A model generated the notes under the pieces. That model saw nothing but the letters and a program-made list of their open reading frames with translations, had not been told where the DNA came from and did not search any database. A stretch of DNA of 48,049 nt from NCBI GenBank assembly GCA_902796035.1, contig CADBNR010000022.1:1-48049 (forward strand), written 5' to 3'. Positions 15,035-24,299 of the stretch are shown piece by piece (within the stretch, counting starts at the first letter, position 1; each line of letters starts with the position of its first letter). The position numbers and the translations under genes are program-made. The DNA comes from an uncultured Bacteroidales bacterium (lineage in GTDB: Bacteria; Bacteroidota; Bacteroidia; Bacteroidales; Muribaculaceae).

Positions 15035-15898
15035 TTATTTTGATTTATTTATTCTGTCTCTAAGTTCCGGATGCAGCTGCAGCCACTTGTCTTTTTCGAT
15101 TTGGGTCCACTCGCCCCATTTGTGAGGATAGAGAGGTCCGATAATCAAGCCTCCGCCATTCCCGTTTCCCTTGCTTCCGACAGTGGTTTCCCAGCCGACT
15201 TCGCGCCATCTTCCGATTGCCTCGGCGACTCGCTGTCCTCGGGTGTCTGCTTTGTCGTAGGAAGCAGCGAGAAGATCGCTTGTGGACTTGGCTTTCGAGA
15301 GCTTCACCAGATAGTCCAGCAGGGTCTCGTTCTTGCGGAGTATGTCGGCGTAGATCCGCAGATACTCCTTCTTGCGCTGTGAGTTGGGCATGTAAGCCTG
15401 CTGTGTAGACTTAAGCCCGGTGAGTATCACATCGTAATACTGGCGCCACTGCCTTCTTGCGGATGCAGTGCCTCCGGCAGGGACTATCCGCTCGATGTTG
15501 CGGAGAAAGGAGCTAAGTTTCTCGTTGATTTTCTCCTTCTCGGCCAGCCAAGCGATGTCGGCTGCGCCTCCCGTGCGGTCTGCGACATTCAGTGCCTCGA
15601 TCTCGGCTCGCTTTATCATCGCGGAGTCGAGTTTTTCGGCATCGTCCACCTGCAGATACCCTGCGGCTCCTGCGGAAGTGCGGTAACCAATCTTGTTGGT
15701 GGGCGAAGCCTCCTTGCGGTACTTGTTGTGGAGCAACTGGTAATAGAGGCTCGGCTTCAGCGAACCGGAACCTGTTTCCTGCACAGTTATCTGGTTCATC
15801 TTCGGAGCGTCGTGGCTGTAGGTGACGTTCTGGGCACTGGCTATGTTCGCTATGCCGAGTGCGACTGCTGATATAATGAGTATTCGTTTCATTTTCAT
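15035..15898 (-). CDS. Exported conjugation protein with C-terminal RWR motif (DUF5045-like)
   Basis: This 287-residue protein has a signal peptide (about 1-22, IANIASAQ) and a mostly helical mature part, then at 230-232 the motif RWR inside AEAIGRWREVGWE, then a Gly/Asn linker and a Trp-rich C-terminus (HKWGEWTQIEKDKW). I recall similar proteins labelled DUF5045 in Bacteroides tra clusters, but did not search. The start overlaps the stop of the upstream 245-residue gene by 4 bp (ATGA); a second ATG two codons on is equally possible. It shares the RWR motif with the two genes upstream, which suggests a common partner. Confidence 0.75.
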   Translation of the reverse strand: MKMKRILIISAVALGIANIASAQNVTYSHDAPKMNQITVQETGSGSLKPSLYYQLLHNKYRKEASPTNKIGYRTSAGAAGYLQVDDAEKLDSAMIKRAEIEALNVADRTGGAADIAWLAEKEKINEKLSSFLRNIERIVPAGGTASARRQWRQYYDVILTGLKSTQQAYMPNSQRKKEYLRIYADILRKNETLLDYLVKLSKAKSTSDLLAASYDKADTRGQRVAEAIGRWREVGWETTVGSKGNGNGGGLIIGPLYPHKWGEWTQIEKDKWLQLHPELRDRINKSK

Positions 15899-16632
15899 TT
15901 GCTTTTGGGGTTGCCCGGTTTATATCCTGATTCTCGCCATCGCCCGAAGGCTCCGTCGACTATTTCCCGCTTCGACCTTATTCGGAAGACCTCCGACTTC
16001 CAATAGCCGATTCTCACCTGTATGTATCGCCAAGTGTCGAAGTAGGCGGTGTTGAGATGAAGCTCGATGAAGTCAAGCGACTGGTTGATGCTCTCCAAGA
16101 CCATCAGCAGGTCTGAAGTGGAGCATGAGGCGGCACCTGTCGCATAGAGTATCAGGTCGCTCAACGAGCGGTACAGATGCTCGCCCTCCCTGACAATCTT
16201 CTCGATCGCGTGCTGGTTGACCCTGATTATCAAGGTGTCGGTTATCTCGAACCGTCCTCTTTTGAGAATCTTGTCGTGATAGTCGGTGAGAAGATGCTTG
16301 TAGTCCACAATGCGGTTCTTGACCGTGTTGTAGGTGCCGTAGGCATTCATGCTCGTCCTCTGTGAGTGGTAGAGGACATCGATCACGTCGAACGCCCTGG
16401 TGTACTTGTCAAGGTCGAAGTTCAGCTCCTTGTAATCCTTGGCGGCATCGGCCGAGTACTCATGGAGCAGGTTGTTGCTCTGCTCCAATGTCGCCCTTGC
16501 CAACAGCAGCGACCTCTGAGTCTTGTGGTCGTGGATGTAAGCCTCTACTGTCGGGAAGTCGAAGTTCCATTGGGCTTTTGCGACGCAAGGGAACAGAAGC
16601 GTGGCTATTATTATGTATATCAGTCGTTTCAT
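15895..16632 (-). CDS. Exported helical conjugation protein with C-terminal RWR motif
   Basis: This 245-residue protein has a signal peptide (about 1-20, PCVAKAQ) and is helical throughout, ending in VDGAFGRWRESGYKPG with RWR at 231-233. It sits where CTnDOT-type elements carry traI-like exported proteins, next after traG and the 874-residue gene, and may be the functional counterpart of VirB5-type or TraI proteins; no direct family match is recognised. It begins 1 bp after the stop of the 874-residue gene and overlaps the next gene by 4 bp, so the three are translationally coupled. Confidence 0.7.
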   Translation of the reverse strand: MKRLIYIIIATLLFPCVAKAQWNFDFPTVEAYIHDHKTQRSLLLARATLEQSNNLLHEYSADAAKDYKELNFDLDKYTRAFDVIDVLYHSQRTSMNAYGTYNTVKNRIVDYKHLLTDYHDKILKRGRFEITDTLIIRVNQHAIEKIVREGEHLYRSLSDLILYATGAASCSTSDLLMVLESINQSLDFIELHLNTAYFDTWRYIQVRIGYWKSEVFRIRSKREIVDGAFGRWRESGYKPGNPKSK

Positions 16633-16633
16633 T

Positions 16634-19258
16634 CTATGGTCTGCTCAGTGGTGGTAAATTGGGGTCAACCGGATATATCGGGTGCTTGTCCCACTCGACA
16701 GGCTCGAAAGGTCGGAACGGCCACTTGTCGCCGTTATCTCCTTGTTTTGGCTTGGCGTTCTGCCGCCATCGCTCATAGCTCTCTTGAATGGCTGTCTGTT
16801 TCCGTCCGGCATTGTCGTTGATGTGAGGAGCGACACCTTTGAGCACGTCAATGATTGACAGCTTGTAGTGCATCATCTTCTCCAGCGACACCAAATCTGA
16901 ATAGATGTGGGTCAGTCTGACTTCCACATTCCTCGCTATCTCAAGTCGGTCTGAAACCCAAAGCAGATGGTAGACATCATCGGTGGTGTCGGCCTCCATC
17001 GGGTCGTTCTTGACATACTCGGTGGTCACGTCGCATCCGGGATAGTCCCTCGCGGCCTGTGAGATATGCTCGTTGACAAGCCTCTGCTTGTCGGCCTCGC
17101 TCATCTTGGGGTCAAGGTTGAGTATCTCGACAACCTGGGAGTCGGTGAACTCGCCACTCAGCTTCCAGTTGATTTCCATGATGGCTCTGTGGATCTTGAT
17201 GCCGAGGAAATATTTCGGTTTCCTCGCAATTCTCAAAGATGCCGTGAAGGTTACCGTTCCCTTCATGCCGCTTGTTGTTGCGTGCCGGGTAAATGTGTAG
17301 CCGTTCCAACTGCCGGAGTCTGTCCAAGTCAATGAATATGAGGTCTCCAAGTCGCGCATTATCGCAGGGATGCGGTAATGGTCATCGGTCTGCACGTCAT
17401 CGTCAGCCGCCGCTTCCTCTTTGGCTTGAAGCACATTGTTAAGGTCAGTCTGATATTGGCTCAACTGCTTTTGCAACTGCGCTAATTTGTCCTTGTTGGC
17501 ATTGTATCTCTGGCGAAGGATGTTTGCCTGTTCAAGCGTTGCATTGGAAATCTGCCGAATCAGCTGGGCGTTCTCCCTTTCAAGAGCGTCAATCTGATTC
17601 TGTAGATTCTGTATGTTGGTGCGAAGCTCCCGTTCCTTGGCATCGAGTGCCGATGTGTCGAGATTGTCAGAAGCAGATACGCTTGTCTTCATCGCGCACT
17701 CACGGGAGTGGGCGTTGAGAGAGCCACCACACTTCTTGCACTTGTACTGTGTGGTGCCACTTCCAAGCTCGGCGCCGTCATGGCAGGTCACGGAGATTAT
17801 CACACTCTCGCATCCGGCCAGCTTCGCCTCATCGGTTGCGCGATAATAGCGTTTGGGGTCTGAACCGAGATAGTAGATACGGCCTTCCTCGTTGCTGTTG
17901 AACTCTTTGAGTTTGACATTCATCTGCTTCTTGAAGGTGTTCAGATCCATAGTATAGGAGTCGAACACATCCTCATAGACTTCCTCGGTGTGGTTCCAGC
18001 TTTTGGTCACCTGTATGGAGTAGGCATAAGCTTTGCCATACTGTTTTTTCTTCTTATTCAGGATATATGCCGAGCGGTAGTAGCTGATGTTGTAGCGGAA
18101 ACCGTCATTGGCGGCATTCAACTGATTGATTCTCGCCCTTGACCATCCGGCCTGGTTCTCCGAGTTGCGGAGAATCTGCTCCGTCTGCGTAGAGTTGGGA
18201 TAGAAGTTGGCATCGGTGGTGTTGAAGCGAGTCCACGCGGGTCCGTAGAGGATGGAGTTGTCATCCGTGGGAGGATTATAGTCGCAAAGCGTCTCGCTTC
18301 CGGAGTCCTTCCAGTAGATGTACCATCTCTGTGTGTAGTAGGTGTTCGGCTCCGAACCTGCATAGTCGGTCAGCCAAGAAGTGAGGTTATAGTTGGAGAG
18401 GTTGAACAGCTGACCCACATTCTCCGGGCCTCCGACGAGTCCGAGCAAGGTGTTGCCGACGGACGCATCGAGGCTTCGGTATAGCGATTCGTAGTGATCC
18501 ATGATGTCAACCACCTTCAGGAGCTGACCCTTGAACAGGTCATCGAAGTCCGACTTGTCAAGAATCTGGTCAAGACCGTTGGTTATGCCTCCGGCCACTA
18601 TCTGCGAGGCCATTGAATAGAGGTTGTCAAGGTCTTTGAGCAGATTCTCCTTGGTGAAGTTCGATGAAATGTTGGAGAAGTCATTGAGCATCAGCTGCCA
18701 GTCGATGCCTCCCAACTTGGTGATGTCGAGCAGACGGGCAATCTCAGGGTTGAACTCCAGAAATGCCACGGTATCGAATTTGAGGGTGGAGTTGGTCACC
18801 ACCGATTCAAATTGATAGCAAAGTGCCTTCGTCTCACCACATATCTTCATGAGGTAACTGCCCCAGTAGAGAGCGGTTTGTGGAGACTTCAGCATCATTC
18901 CGGCAACCGTCCAAATCTTCGGCATTATCTTGGCAGACACAAGGTTGAAGATGCGGCGGTAATAGTAGTTCTCGGTGCCGTCACTCCAGATGCCGAGCGT
19001 TGTCAGCGCCTTGCGGTCGAGATACTTCGATGCGAAGATGCCGGCGGCTGCCACCTCTGCAGTGGTATAGCGGTCGAGAATCTTGTTGATCTGCTCGTTG
19101 TAGTATTTCTCGGTGAAGGTCTCCGTTCCATATGCGCTCACCATCGCGGCTACTGTCTTGTAGTCGATGTTGACACGCACATACTGAGCCTTTGCCCTGC
19201 CCGGGAAGAGCAGAGAAAAGAGCGTAGTTATGGCAAAGAGGAGCGTTAATCTCTTCAT
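16634..19258 (-). CDS. Large exported conjugation protein with coiled coil, CCHC cluster and RWR motif
   Basis: This 874-residue protein has a signal peptide (about 1-24, GRAKAQ), a helical N-terminal domain (about 30-290) and a Tyr/Trp/Asn-rich domain (about 300-490). A metal-binding-like cluster C507-x2-C510-x6-H517-x3-C521 follows, then a coiled coil (about 538-620, Gln/Leu/Asn-rich), a beta-rich domain (about 640-700), and a helical C-terminal domain with ESYERWRQ (RWR 830-832). A proline-rich tail closes it. No family recognised. It lies directly after traG and starts the coupled trio of RWR proteins. Its size and surface-type composition suggest an exposed part of the mating apparatus. 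Confidence 0.75.
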   Translation of the reverse strand: MKRLTLLFAITTLFSLLFPGRAKAQYVRVNIDYKTVAAMVSAYGTETFTEKYYNEQINKILDRYTTAEVAAAGIFASKYLDRKALTTLGIWSDGTENYYYRRIFNLVSAKIMPKIWTVAGMMLKSPQTALYWGSYLMKICGETKALCYQFESVVTNSTLKFDTVAFLEFNPEIARLLDITKLGGIDWQLMLNDFSNISSNFTKENLLKDLDNLYSMASQIVAGGITNGLDQILDKSDFDDLFKGQLLKVVDIMDHYESLYRSLDASVGNTLLGLVGGPENVGQLFNLSNYNLTSWLTDYAGSEPNTYYTQRWYIYWKDSGSETLCDYNPPTDDNSILYGPAWTRFNTTDANFYPNSTQTEQILRNSENQAGWSRARINQLNAANDGFRYNISYYRSAYILNKKKKQYGKAYAYSIQVTKSWNHTEEVYEDVFDSYTMDLNTFKKQMNVKLKEFNSNEEGRIYYLGSDPKRYYRATDEAKLAGCESVIISVTCHDGAELGSGTTQYKCKKCGGSLNAHSRECAMKTSVSASDNLDTSALDAKERELRTNIQNLQNQIDALERENAQLIRQISNATLEQANILRQRYNANKDKLAQLQKQLSQYQTDLNNVLQAKEEAAADDDVQTDDHYRIPAIMRDLETSYSLTWTDSGSWNGYTFTRHATTSGMKGTVTFTASLRIARKPKYFLGIKIHRAIMEINWKLSGEFTDSQVVEILNLDPKMSEADKQRLVNEHISQAARDYPGCDVTTEYVKNDPMEADTTDDVYHLLWVSDRLEIARNVEVRLTHIYSDLVSLEKMMHYKLSIIDVLKGVAPHINDNAGRKQTAIQESYERWRQNAKPKQGDNGDKWPFRPFEPVEWDKHPIYPVDPNLPPLSRP

Positions 19259-19282
19259 CGGTGATTCTTTTTAAGTGTTGGT

Positions 19283-21988
19283 TTACTGATATTTAGGCTT
19301 TGCAGGTAGATTGAGCACTTTCTTCTCTGCGTTTACCTTGTTTGAGAACTGGAGAGTGCCCATTCGGGAGTTGGCAAGGTCTCGGCAGAAGGCTTCGATT
19401 GCCTCCTGATGGGTGCAGTGCAGATCTCGTTTGTAAAGTTTGAGTGCCTCTTTCTCGGCTCGTTCAGTGGTGTAGGTCATGTAGCACTCCTTGGATTCTT
19501 CCACACCGTAGACACCGGAGGTGGAGCCTCGTCTGATGAAGACCTCGCGGAAGAAGGAGCGGCCTGACTTGTTGTCGAGACGGTTGATGGTGAATATCTT
19601 CTTGCAGTCCACATCGGTCAGACCAAGAACGGCCTTGATCTCGCCGAAGCGTTCCTTGAACTTGCTCTGGTCGAGAAGCATCACAACGTCTGAGTTGTTG
19701 ATGATAGCCTCCTTCACAATCTCCGAGCCGATGATGTCCTGAAGTTCCTGGGTGACTACACCCACAGAAGCCCAGAATTTACGGGCTGTCTTGTAGAGAT
19801 ACTTGATGTATTCTGCCATCATGGGTGTGGCAATTGCCTTCCAAGCCTCCTCGATCACAAGGACTTTGCGGTTCTTTTTCAGTCGCATCTTCTGGAGGAA
19901 CACGTCCATGATGATGAGCGTCACAATGGGGAACAGTTTCTTGTTCTCCTTGATGGCATCCACCTCGAAGACGATGAAGGTCTCCCCAAAGAGGGTCTGG
20001 TCAACCTGCTCGTTGAGAATCTTGTCGTACTTGCCGCCCTTGTAGAAGAATTTCATCATGTAGCCGAAGTTGTCATAGTCGATGTCAACGATGTTGTTCT
20101 CCAGGCAGATGATTTCAAGGCACTCCACGGCAAACTCATAGAATGAGTTGAAGGAGAGAGTGGGTACAGAGAGTGCGTTGCGACGGGTCTCCAGCGTTGT
20201 CAAAAGTTTATTGACTCTTTCCTGAACTTCATCCAGAGAAGCCGACTTGTCACGGCGCTTCTCTGCGGCGATGAGAGTACGTTTTACATTTTCGCGCTTC
20301 TCGAAGTCATAGCCTTTTGAAGTGCCGAAGTATACGTCATAGTATTCCGTCACCATCTGTTCGACCACGGCAAGCTCCAGCTCGGAGGGCATACCGTTTG
20401 AACCTTTCCAAATCAGAAGGATCAGATTCTTCAGGAAGTCAATCTTCTCGATGTTCAGCTCCTCCTTGGTGATGTTGAAAGGGTTCATGGTGATAGGCTT
20501 CTCCTCAGTGTAGGAGATATACTTGCCACCAAGGTACTCGCAGAGTCCCTCGTAGGAGTTACCGGTATCAACCATCACCACGTCGGTTCCCTGCTCATGG
20601 AGCTGGCGAACTACCGAGTTCATGTGGAAAGATTTGCCGGATCCGGAGGGCCCGAGACAGAAGAAGTTGGAGTTGTCAGTCAGCTTGTGCTTTCCCTCCT
20701 TGCCTGTGATGTCAATGGCTACGGGCACTCCCTGACGGTCTGTGTAGTAGATTTTCAGAGGAGTCTCCTCCGAGTGCTGGATTCTTTCCTTATACATCAT
20801 GCAGATGGCAGCGTCGGATATTGTCAGGAACCGGTCGTAGTCCTGGTTCATGCCGTAGCAGTTGCCGGGGAAGGAGTTTACGAACAGCTCAAGCTGATTA
20901 TAGGCTCGCTTGGATATGTGGATGCCGAGTTTGCCGAAGGCATTCTCCAGATGGTTGGTGGGCTTGGACATATCCACCGATTTGTTGCACACAACTATAA
21001 GGTTGTAATGCGTGTAGACAAGCTGCTTCGACTCGCGGGCAATGATTTCTTGAACTGCCTTGATGTCCTCCACTGCAATTTGGTTGCTCGGGTTGGGCAT
21101 TGAGGCGTGACGGTTTTTCTTCTTCTCCAGCATCGACAGCTCTCTTTTCTGATTGGGGAGGAAGATTATCTGGTTGAAGATGACCGTATCGGCACCGGGA
21201 ATGGAGTCGATGTGGTGCATGAAGTCCACAGGCATGGAGGTGTTGTTGACTTCTATATTGGTGAACGGACGCAGCTGGCCGGGTAGGTTGATTGAATCAA
21301 CATCAACAAGCGAGAAGATTTTTGCATGACTGTTGCCTATGCCAATCTCTTCCTCGTCAACCTTGAAATTGTTGACCATCGGGTATTTGGATGTGAAATC
21401 CAATGCGAAATAGCGGTCCACATAGTCGCGGAGTGCCGTGCCGTCAAGATATGAGGCGTTGACACCGGCATCCTTCAGCTGGTCGCGCACCTTCTGGATC
21501 TTCACGATGAAGTCCTTCCACTTGCGTGCATCGTAGGCGAACAGCTTGCTTTTCTTGTTCTCCTGGGTGATGACGAGGTAGGTGCGGGCATCGGTGTACT
21601 CGCGGTTACGGAAGTAGTCGAAGTAGCTCTTTGACAGAAACTCCTTCGTTCCGGCATCCTCGCAGTCGAACTTGCGTCGGGTGAACACATCCTGCTTGTG
21701 CAGGGCGTATCCCTCACCAAGTGTCTGGGCGATGGCGGTGAACAGGCGGTTGTACTCGTAGTAGGAGTCGGTATCGGCCGAGTGCTGTTCAACAGGGTTC
21801 TCCATTGTCAGCACTGCGGAGTAGTTGCCGTCCTTGGTGTAGGCTACACCGATGCCGTCCACGTCTTCCACAGAGAAGTAGATGTCCTGGAATATCTTCT
21901 TGCGCTTGCCTCCGGTGCCGAAAGCCGCCACCGAGATCGCCATGCCGATAAGCACTGCCGCGAATATGAGGATTACTATGATTGTCAT
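19283..21988 (-). CDS. traG: TraG, VirB4-type conjugation ATPase
   Basis: This 901-residue ATPase powers assembly of the channel. It begins with a membrane helix (about 3-22), then the N-terminal TraG domain (EDVDGIGVAYTKDGNYSAVL at 41-60 is characteristic). Walker A GPSGSGKS is at 446-453, and the Walker B VLVIEEAWKAIA is near residue 710, followed by the WASVGVVTQELQDI motif of the VirB4 family. It starts 4 bp after the stop of the large lipoprotein gene. In CTnDOT traG directly follows traF, so the lipoprotein between them is an insertion relative to that order. Confidence 0.95.
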   Translation of the reverse strand: MTIIVILIFAAVLIGMAISVAAFGTGGKRKKIFQDIYFSVEDVDGIGVAYTKDGNYSAVLTMENPVEQHSADTDSYYEYNRLFTAIAQTLGEGYALHKQDVFTRRKFDCEDAGTKEFLSKSYFDYFRNREYTDARTYLVITQENKKSKLFAYDARKWKDFIVKIQKVRDQLKDAGVNASYLDGTALRDYVDRYFALDFTSKYPMVNNFKVDEEEIGIGNSHAKIFSLVDVDSINLPGQLRPFTNIEVNNTSMPVDFMHHIDSIPGADTVIFNQIIFLPNQKRELSMLEKKKNRHASMPNPSNQIAVEDIKAVQEIIARESKQLVYTHYNLIVVCNKSVDMSKPTNHLENAFGKLGIHISKRAYNQLELFVNSFPGNCYGMNQDYDRFLTISDAAICMMYKERIQHSEETPLKIYYTDRQGVPVAIDITGKEGKHKLTDNSNFFCLGPSGSGKSFHMNSVVRQLHEQGTDVVMVDTGNSYEGLCEYLGGKYISYTEEKPITMNPFNITKEELNIEKIDFLKNLILLIWKGSNGMPSELELAVVEQMVTEYYDVYFGTSKGYDFEKRENVKRTLIAAEKRRDKSASLDEVQERVNKLLTTLETRRNALSVPTLSFNSFYEFAVECLEIICLENNIVDIDYDNFGYMMKFFYKGGKYDKILNEQVDQTLFGETFIVFEVDAIKENKKLFPIVTLIIMDVFLQKMRLKKNRKVLVIEEAWKAIATPMMAEYIKYLYKTARKFWASVGVVTQELQDIIGSEIVKEAIINNSDVVMLLDQSKFKERFGEIKAVLGLTDVDCKKIFTINRLDNKSGRSFFREVFIRRGSTSGVYGVEESKECYMTYTTERAEKEALKLYKRDLHCTHQEAIEAFCRDLANSRMGTLQFSNKVNAEKKVLNLPAKPKYQ

Positions 21989-21992
21989 TTAT

Positions 21993-23540
21993 TTAGAATA
22001 GATAGAATAGTCTGAGTTTGGATTTGGCGTAGAGCTTCGATGAGGAACCGTTGATGACTCCGTTGGGGAAGCCTATGCTGTAGAATGATTTGGGGGCAGA
22101 CTCGCTGCTGGTGAGATAGTCGCCGTCCAGTGGGATGAAGAAATCGGGGAACTCCGCTTCTCCTTTGAGAGGGTTGCTCAGGTTGTAGATCATCGCCAGT
22201 TCTCCGAGAGAGGGGACGTAGCATCCATACTTGCTTGTCACTTCCGAGAGCATGGACTTGGTCGTTCCCTTGGATTTCTCGACACCGGCCTCAAAGCGTT
22301 TGAGCAACTCGTCATTAAGTGCCGAACCGTCCATAAAGCCAATGGCGCAGTCATTGCCATATTCGATGTGCTTTGTCATAACGATGGTCGATGAATCGTC
22401 CAGCTCGTCAATCTTCCTTGGATTGATCATTCCTTCCTTGCGTTCTCCGTCAACTGTGGCGAAGATGCGTCCGGAGGAAAGAGGCTTGTCACAGAAAGTG
22501 AAGTCTCCTTCGGAATCCTTCAAGGCAACCGCCTTGCCGTGCTTTCCATCGGTCTGAATGACCATGGCCACGCAAAGGCTATCGTGCTTGGCAACTATGT
22601 AGCCGTCGTTTCTGAGGAAGTGGCCGACCTTGATGGTGTCCGGATTCTCGATTGAGCGGATTCGCAAAGGCCGTTTGGTAGCCACCCAGCTTCCGTTGAT
22701 GCGGAGCGAGGTGCCTTCCTTGCGGATATTCAGCCTTGTCAATGAACCGGCTCCCATGGGTGGCAGAGTGGTCTTGACAAAAAGATCCTTGCCGTTTACT
22801 CGGCACATTATCTTTACAGGCGCTCCCTCATTTGTAGGGATAAGGTGGATGTCATGCTCACGTCCGTTTGCCATAAGGCAGTCGGCATCCGTGGCTGACA
22901 CATAGTTCTTGAATGAGAGGTCCGACCATTCTCCTTTATAGATATTGTAGTCTCCGGCAGTGGCGATCTTGTCGCCATGCACCCTGACTTCCTGAAGGAT
23001 GTCAGCGAGCCTGTCTGACTCGAAGACGAGCTGGAGAACAGCCATCGATGATTTCATCTCCACTTGGGAGACGAACAGGTTCGTTGAGTCTTTATGCCGC
23101 GCGGTCTCGATGCCGTAAAGGTTTTCGCCGAAGGGGGCTTCAACCCTTACTGTCGCATCGGGAGCGGCATTCTTGCGTAGAGGCCAACTTGTGCTCACCG
23201 AGGCGGTGCTGTCGCACGTCACGGCTCGCTTGTTGTTGGCGAGAAATCGACTTGTCGCTTGCGTAGCAAGAAACCGGCTGCCCGAGGGGAAGAACTCCAC
23301 GCCGTTGAATGCGCGAAGCTCATCCTCCGTGGCATCCTTGATGTCTGCCCACACGCCCAGCGCGGAAAGTCCCGAAGGACATTCCTTGACCTCTATGGCG
23401 ATGGGCTTAAGGGATTTCTCCCATGCAGTGCGCACATCCACCGCAGCCGACTGTGCGGCCAGAGGCTTCTCCTCCTGTTTGCCGCCGTTGCAGGACGCAA
23501 GAAGGATGAAAGGTGCGAGTATCATGAGTTGGTATGCCAT
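21993..23540 (-). CDS. Large lipoprotein with C-terminal DUF1566-like domain
   Basis: The start is set at 23540 because MAYQLMILAPFILLASC is a lipoprotein signal (lipobox LLASC, Cys17) and the upstream in-frame extension overlaps traF. The 515-residue protein has a beta-rich body with repeated Ig-like or jelly-roll strands, and ends with a segment (about 455-515) resembling DUF1566 surface domains: VPSLGELAMIYN, then DYLTSSE and YAKSKLRLFYLF. It is inserted between traF and traG. Together with the 217-residue lipoprotein it may decorate the cell surface or anchor the channel at the outer membrane. Function unknown. Confidence 0.75.
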   Translation of the reverse strand: MAYQLMILAPFILLASCNGGKQEEKPLAAQSAAVDVRTAWEKSLKPIAIEVKECPSGLSALGVWADIKDATEDELRAFNGVEFFPSGSRFLATQATSRFLANNKRAVTCDSTASVSTSWPLRKNAAPDATVRVEAPFGENLYGIETARHKDSTNLFVSQVEMKSSMAVLQLVFESDRLADILQEVRVHGDKIATAGDYNIYKGEWSDLSFKNYVSATDADCLMANGREHDIHLIPTNEGAPVKIMCRVNGKDLFVKTTLPPMGAGSLTRLNIRKEGTSLRINGSWVATKRPLRIRSIENPDTIKVGHFLRNDGYIVAKHDSLCVAMVIQTDGKHGKAVALKDSEGDFTFCDKPLSSGRIFATVDGERKEGMINPRKIDELDDSSTIVMTKHIEYGNDCAIGFMDGSALNDELLKRFEAGVEKSKGTTKSMLSEVTSKYGCYVPSLGELAMIYNLSNPLKGEAEFPDFFIPLDGDYLTSSESAPKSFYSIGFPNGVINGSSSKLYAKSKLRLFYLF

Positions 23541-23544
23541 TGTC

Positions 23545-23835
23545 TTAGAGGTTTGTTGAACGTGAATAGATGAAGACACCTTTGTCGGACTTCTTTGAGT
23601 GCAGACCGCGTCTCTGCTTGACCATGACCAACGCCGCGCCGACACCGAGGCTTGACACCAATATTATCAGCCCGGTAAGGAAGCCCAGGATGCAGTAGCC
23701 GATAATGAAGCCAAGTATGGCTGCTCCGACGGTCGCTGCCGCCCAGTAGATGTATCGGCCCTGTATGCCCATGAACTCCAGCGGTCGCTGAAGGCCCCTG
23801 AACAAGGGATAGCTTGTGTATTTATCTTCGGTCAT
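23545..23835 (-). CDS. traF: TraF, conjugative transposon VirB3-like protein (DUF4133)
   Basis: This 96-residue protein has two adjacent membrane helices (about 29-47 and 50-70) after the N-terminal YPLFRGLQRPLEFMGIQGRYIYW, which is the hallmark of TraF/DUF4133. The C-terminus is basic and ends VFIYSR. It corresponds to VirB3, which docks the VirB4 ATPase to the inner membrane. It lies 39 bp past the traE stop. Confidence 0.92.
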   Translation of the reverse strand: MTEDKYTSYPLFRGLQRPLEFMGIQGRYIYWAAATVGAAILGFIIGYCILGFLTGLIILVSSLGVGAALVMVKQRRGLHSKKSDKGVFIYSRSTNL

Positions 23836-23874
23836 CGGTTTGGCTGTTAGGTCAGTTGGAATAGCGCCCTTCGG

Positions 23875-24240
23875 TTAGAGTCCGAAGAACAGGGGCAGAC
23901 ACTGTGCGGCGGCGATGAGGAAGATGCAGGCGCCGACCACCATCATGATCTTCTTCTTCACGTCCTGCTCGTCGTTGTTCATCGCGATGTAGACGCTGAT
24001 GGCGCCCACGATGGCGACAACGCCGGCGATTGCGTAGCAGAGCTTGACGACGATGGGCACGTACTTGGCGATTTCGGTCGCCACTGTGGTCAGGGCGTTG
24101 GTGCCCGCCTCGTAGTTGCCTGCGGCATTCTGGGCGAACGCCCCCATTGAACACAGTGCCATGCACATTGCCATGCCTGCACGGCTGGTGAGCAGCGCAC
24201 GTCCGGCGCTCTTCACCTTCTTAGTTAGAACCTTGAACAT
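23875..24240 (-). CDS. traE: TraE, conjugative transposon VirB2-like pilin (DUF4134)
   Basis: This 121-residue protein has a long signal-type N-terminus (helix about 21-37, cut near GAFAQ) and two mature membrane helices (about 59-86 and 98-119) joined by a short charged loop MNNDEQDVKKK. This is the VirB2/TraE pilin layout. The C-terminus reads IMMVVGACIFLIAA and ends PLFFGL. The neighbouring upstream gene encodes a second protein with the same layout. Confidence 0.92.
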   Translation of the reverse strand: MFKVLTKKVKSAGRALLTSRAGMAMCMALCSMGAFAQNAAGNYEAGTNALTTVATEIAKYVPIVVKLCYAIAGVVAIVGAISVYIAMNNDEQDVKKKIMMVVGACIFLIAAAQCLPLFFGL

Positions 24241-24299
24241 CTTTTTTACTTTAGATTTTTGTGATGATTGGTTTGGTTAGTATTATTGTTGGATTAGTT

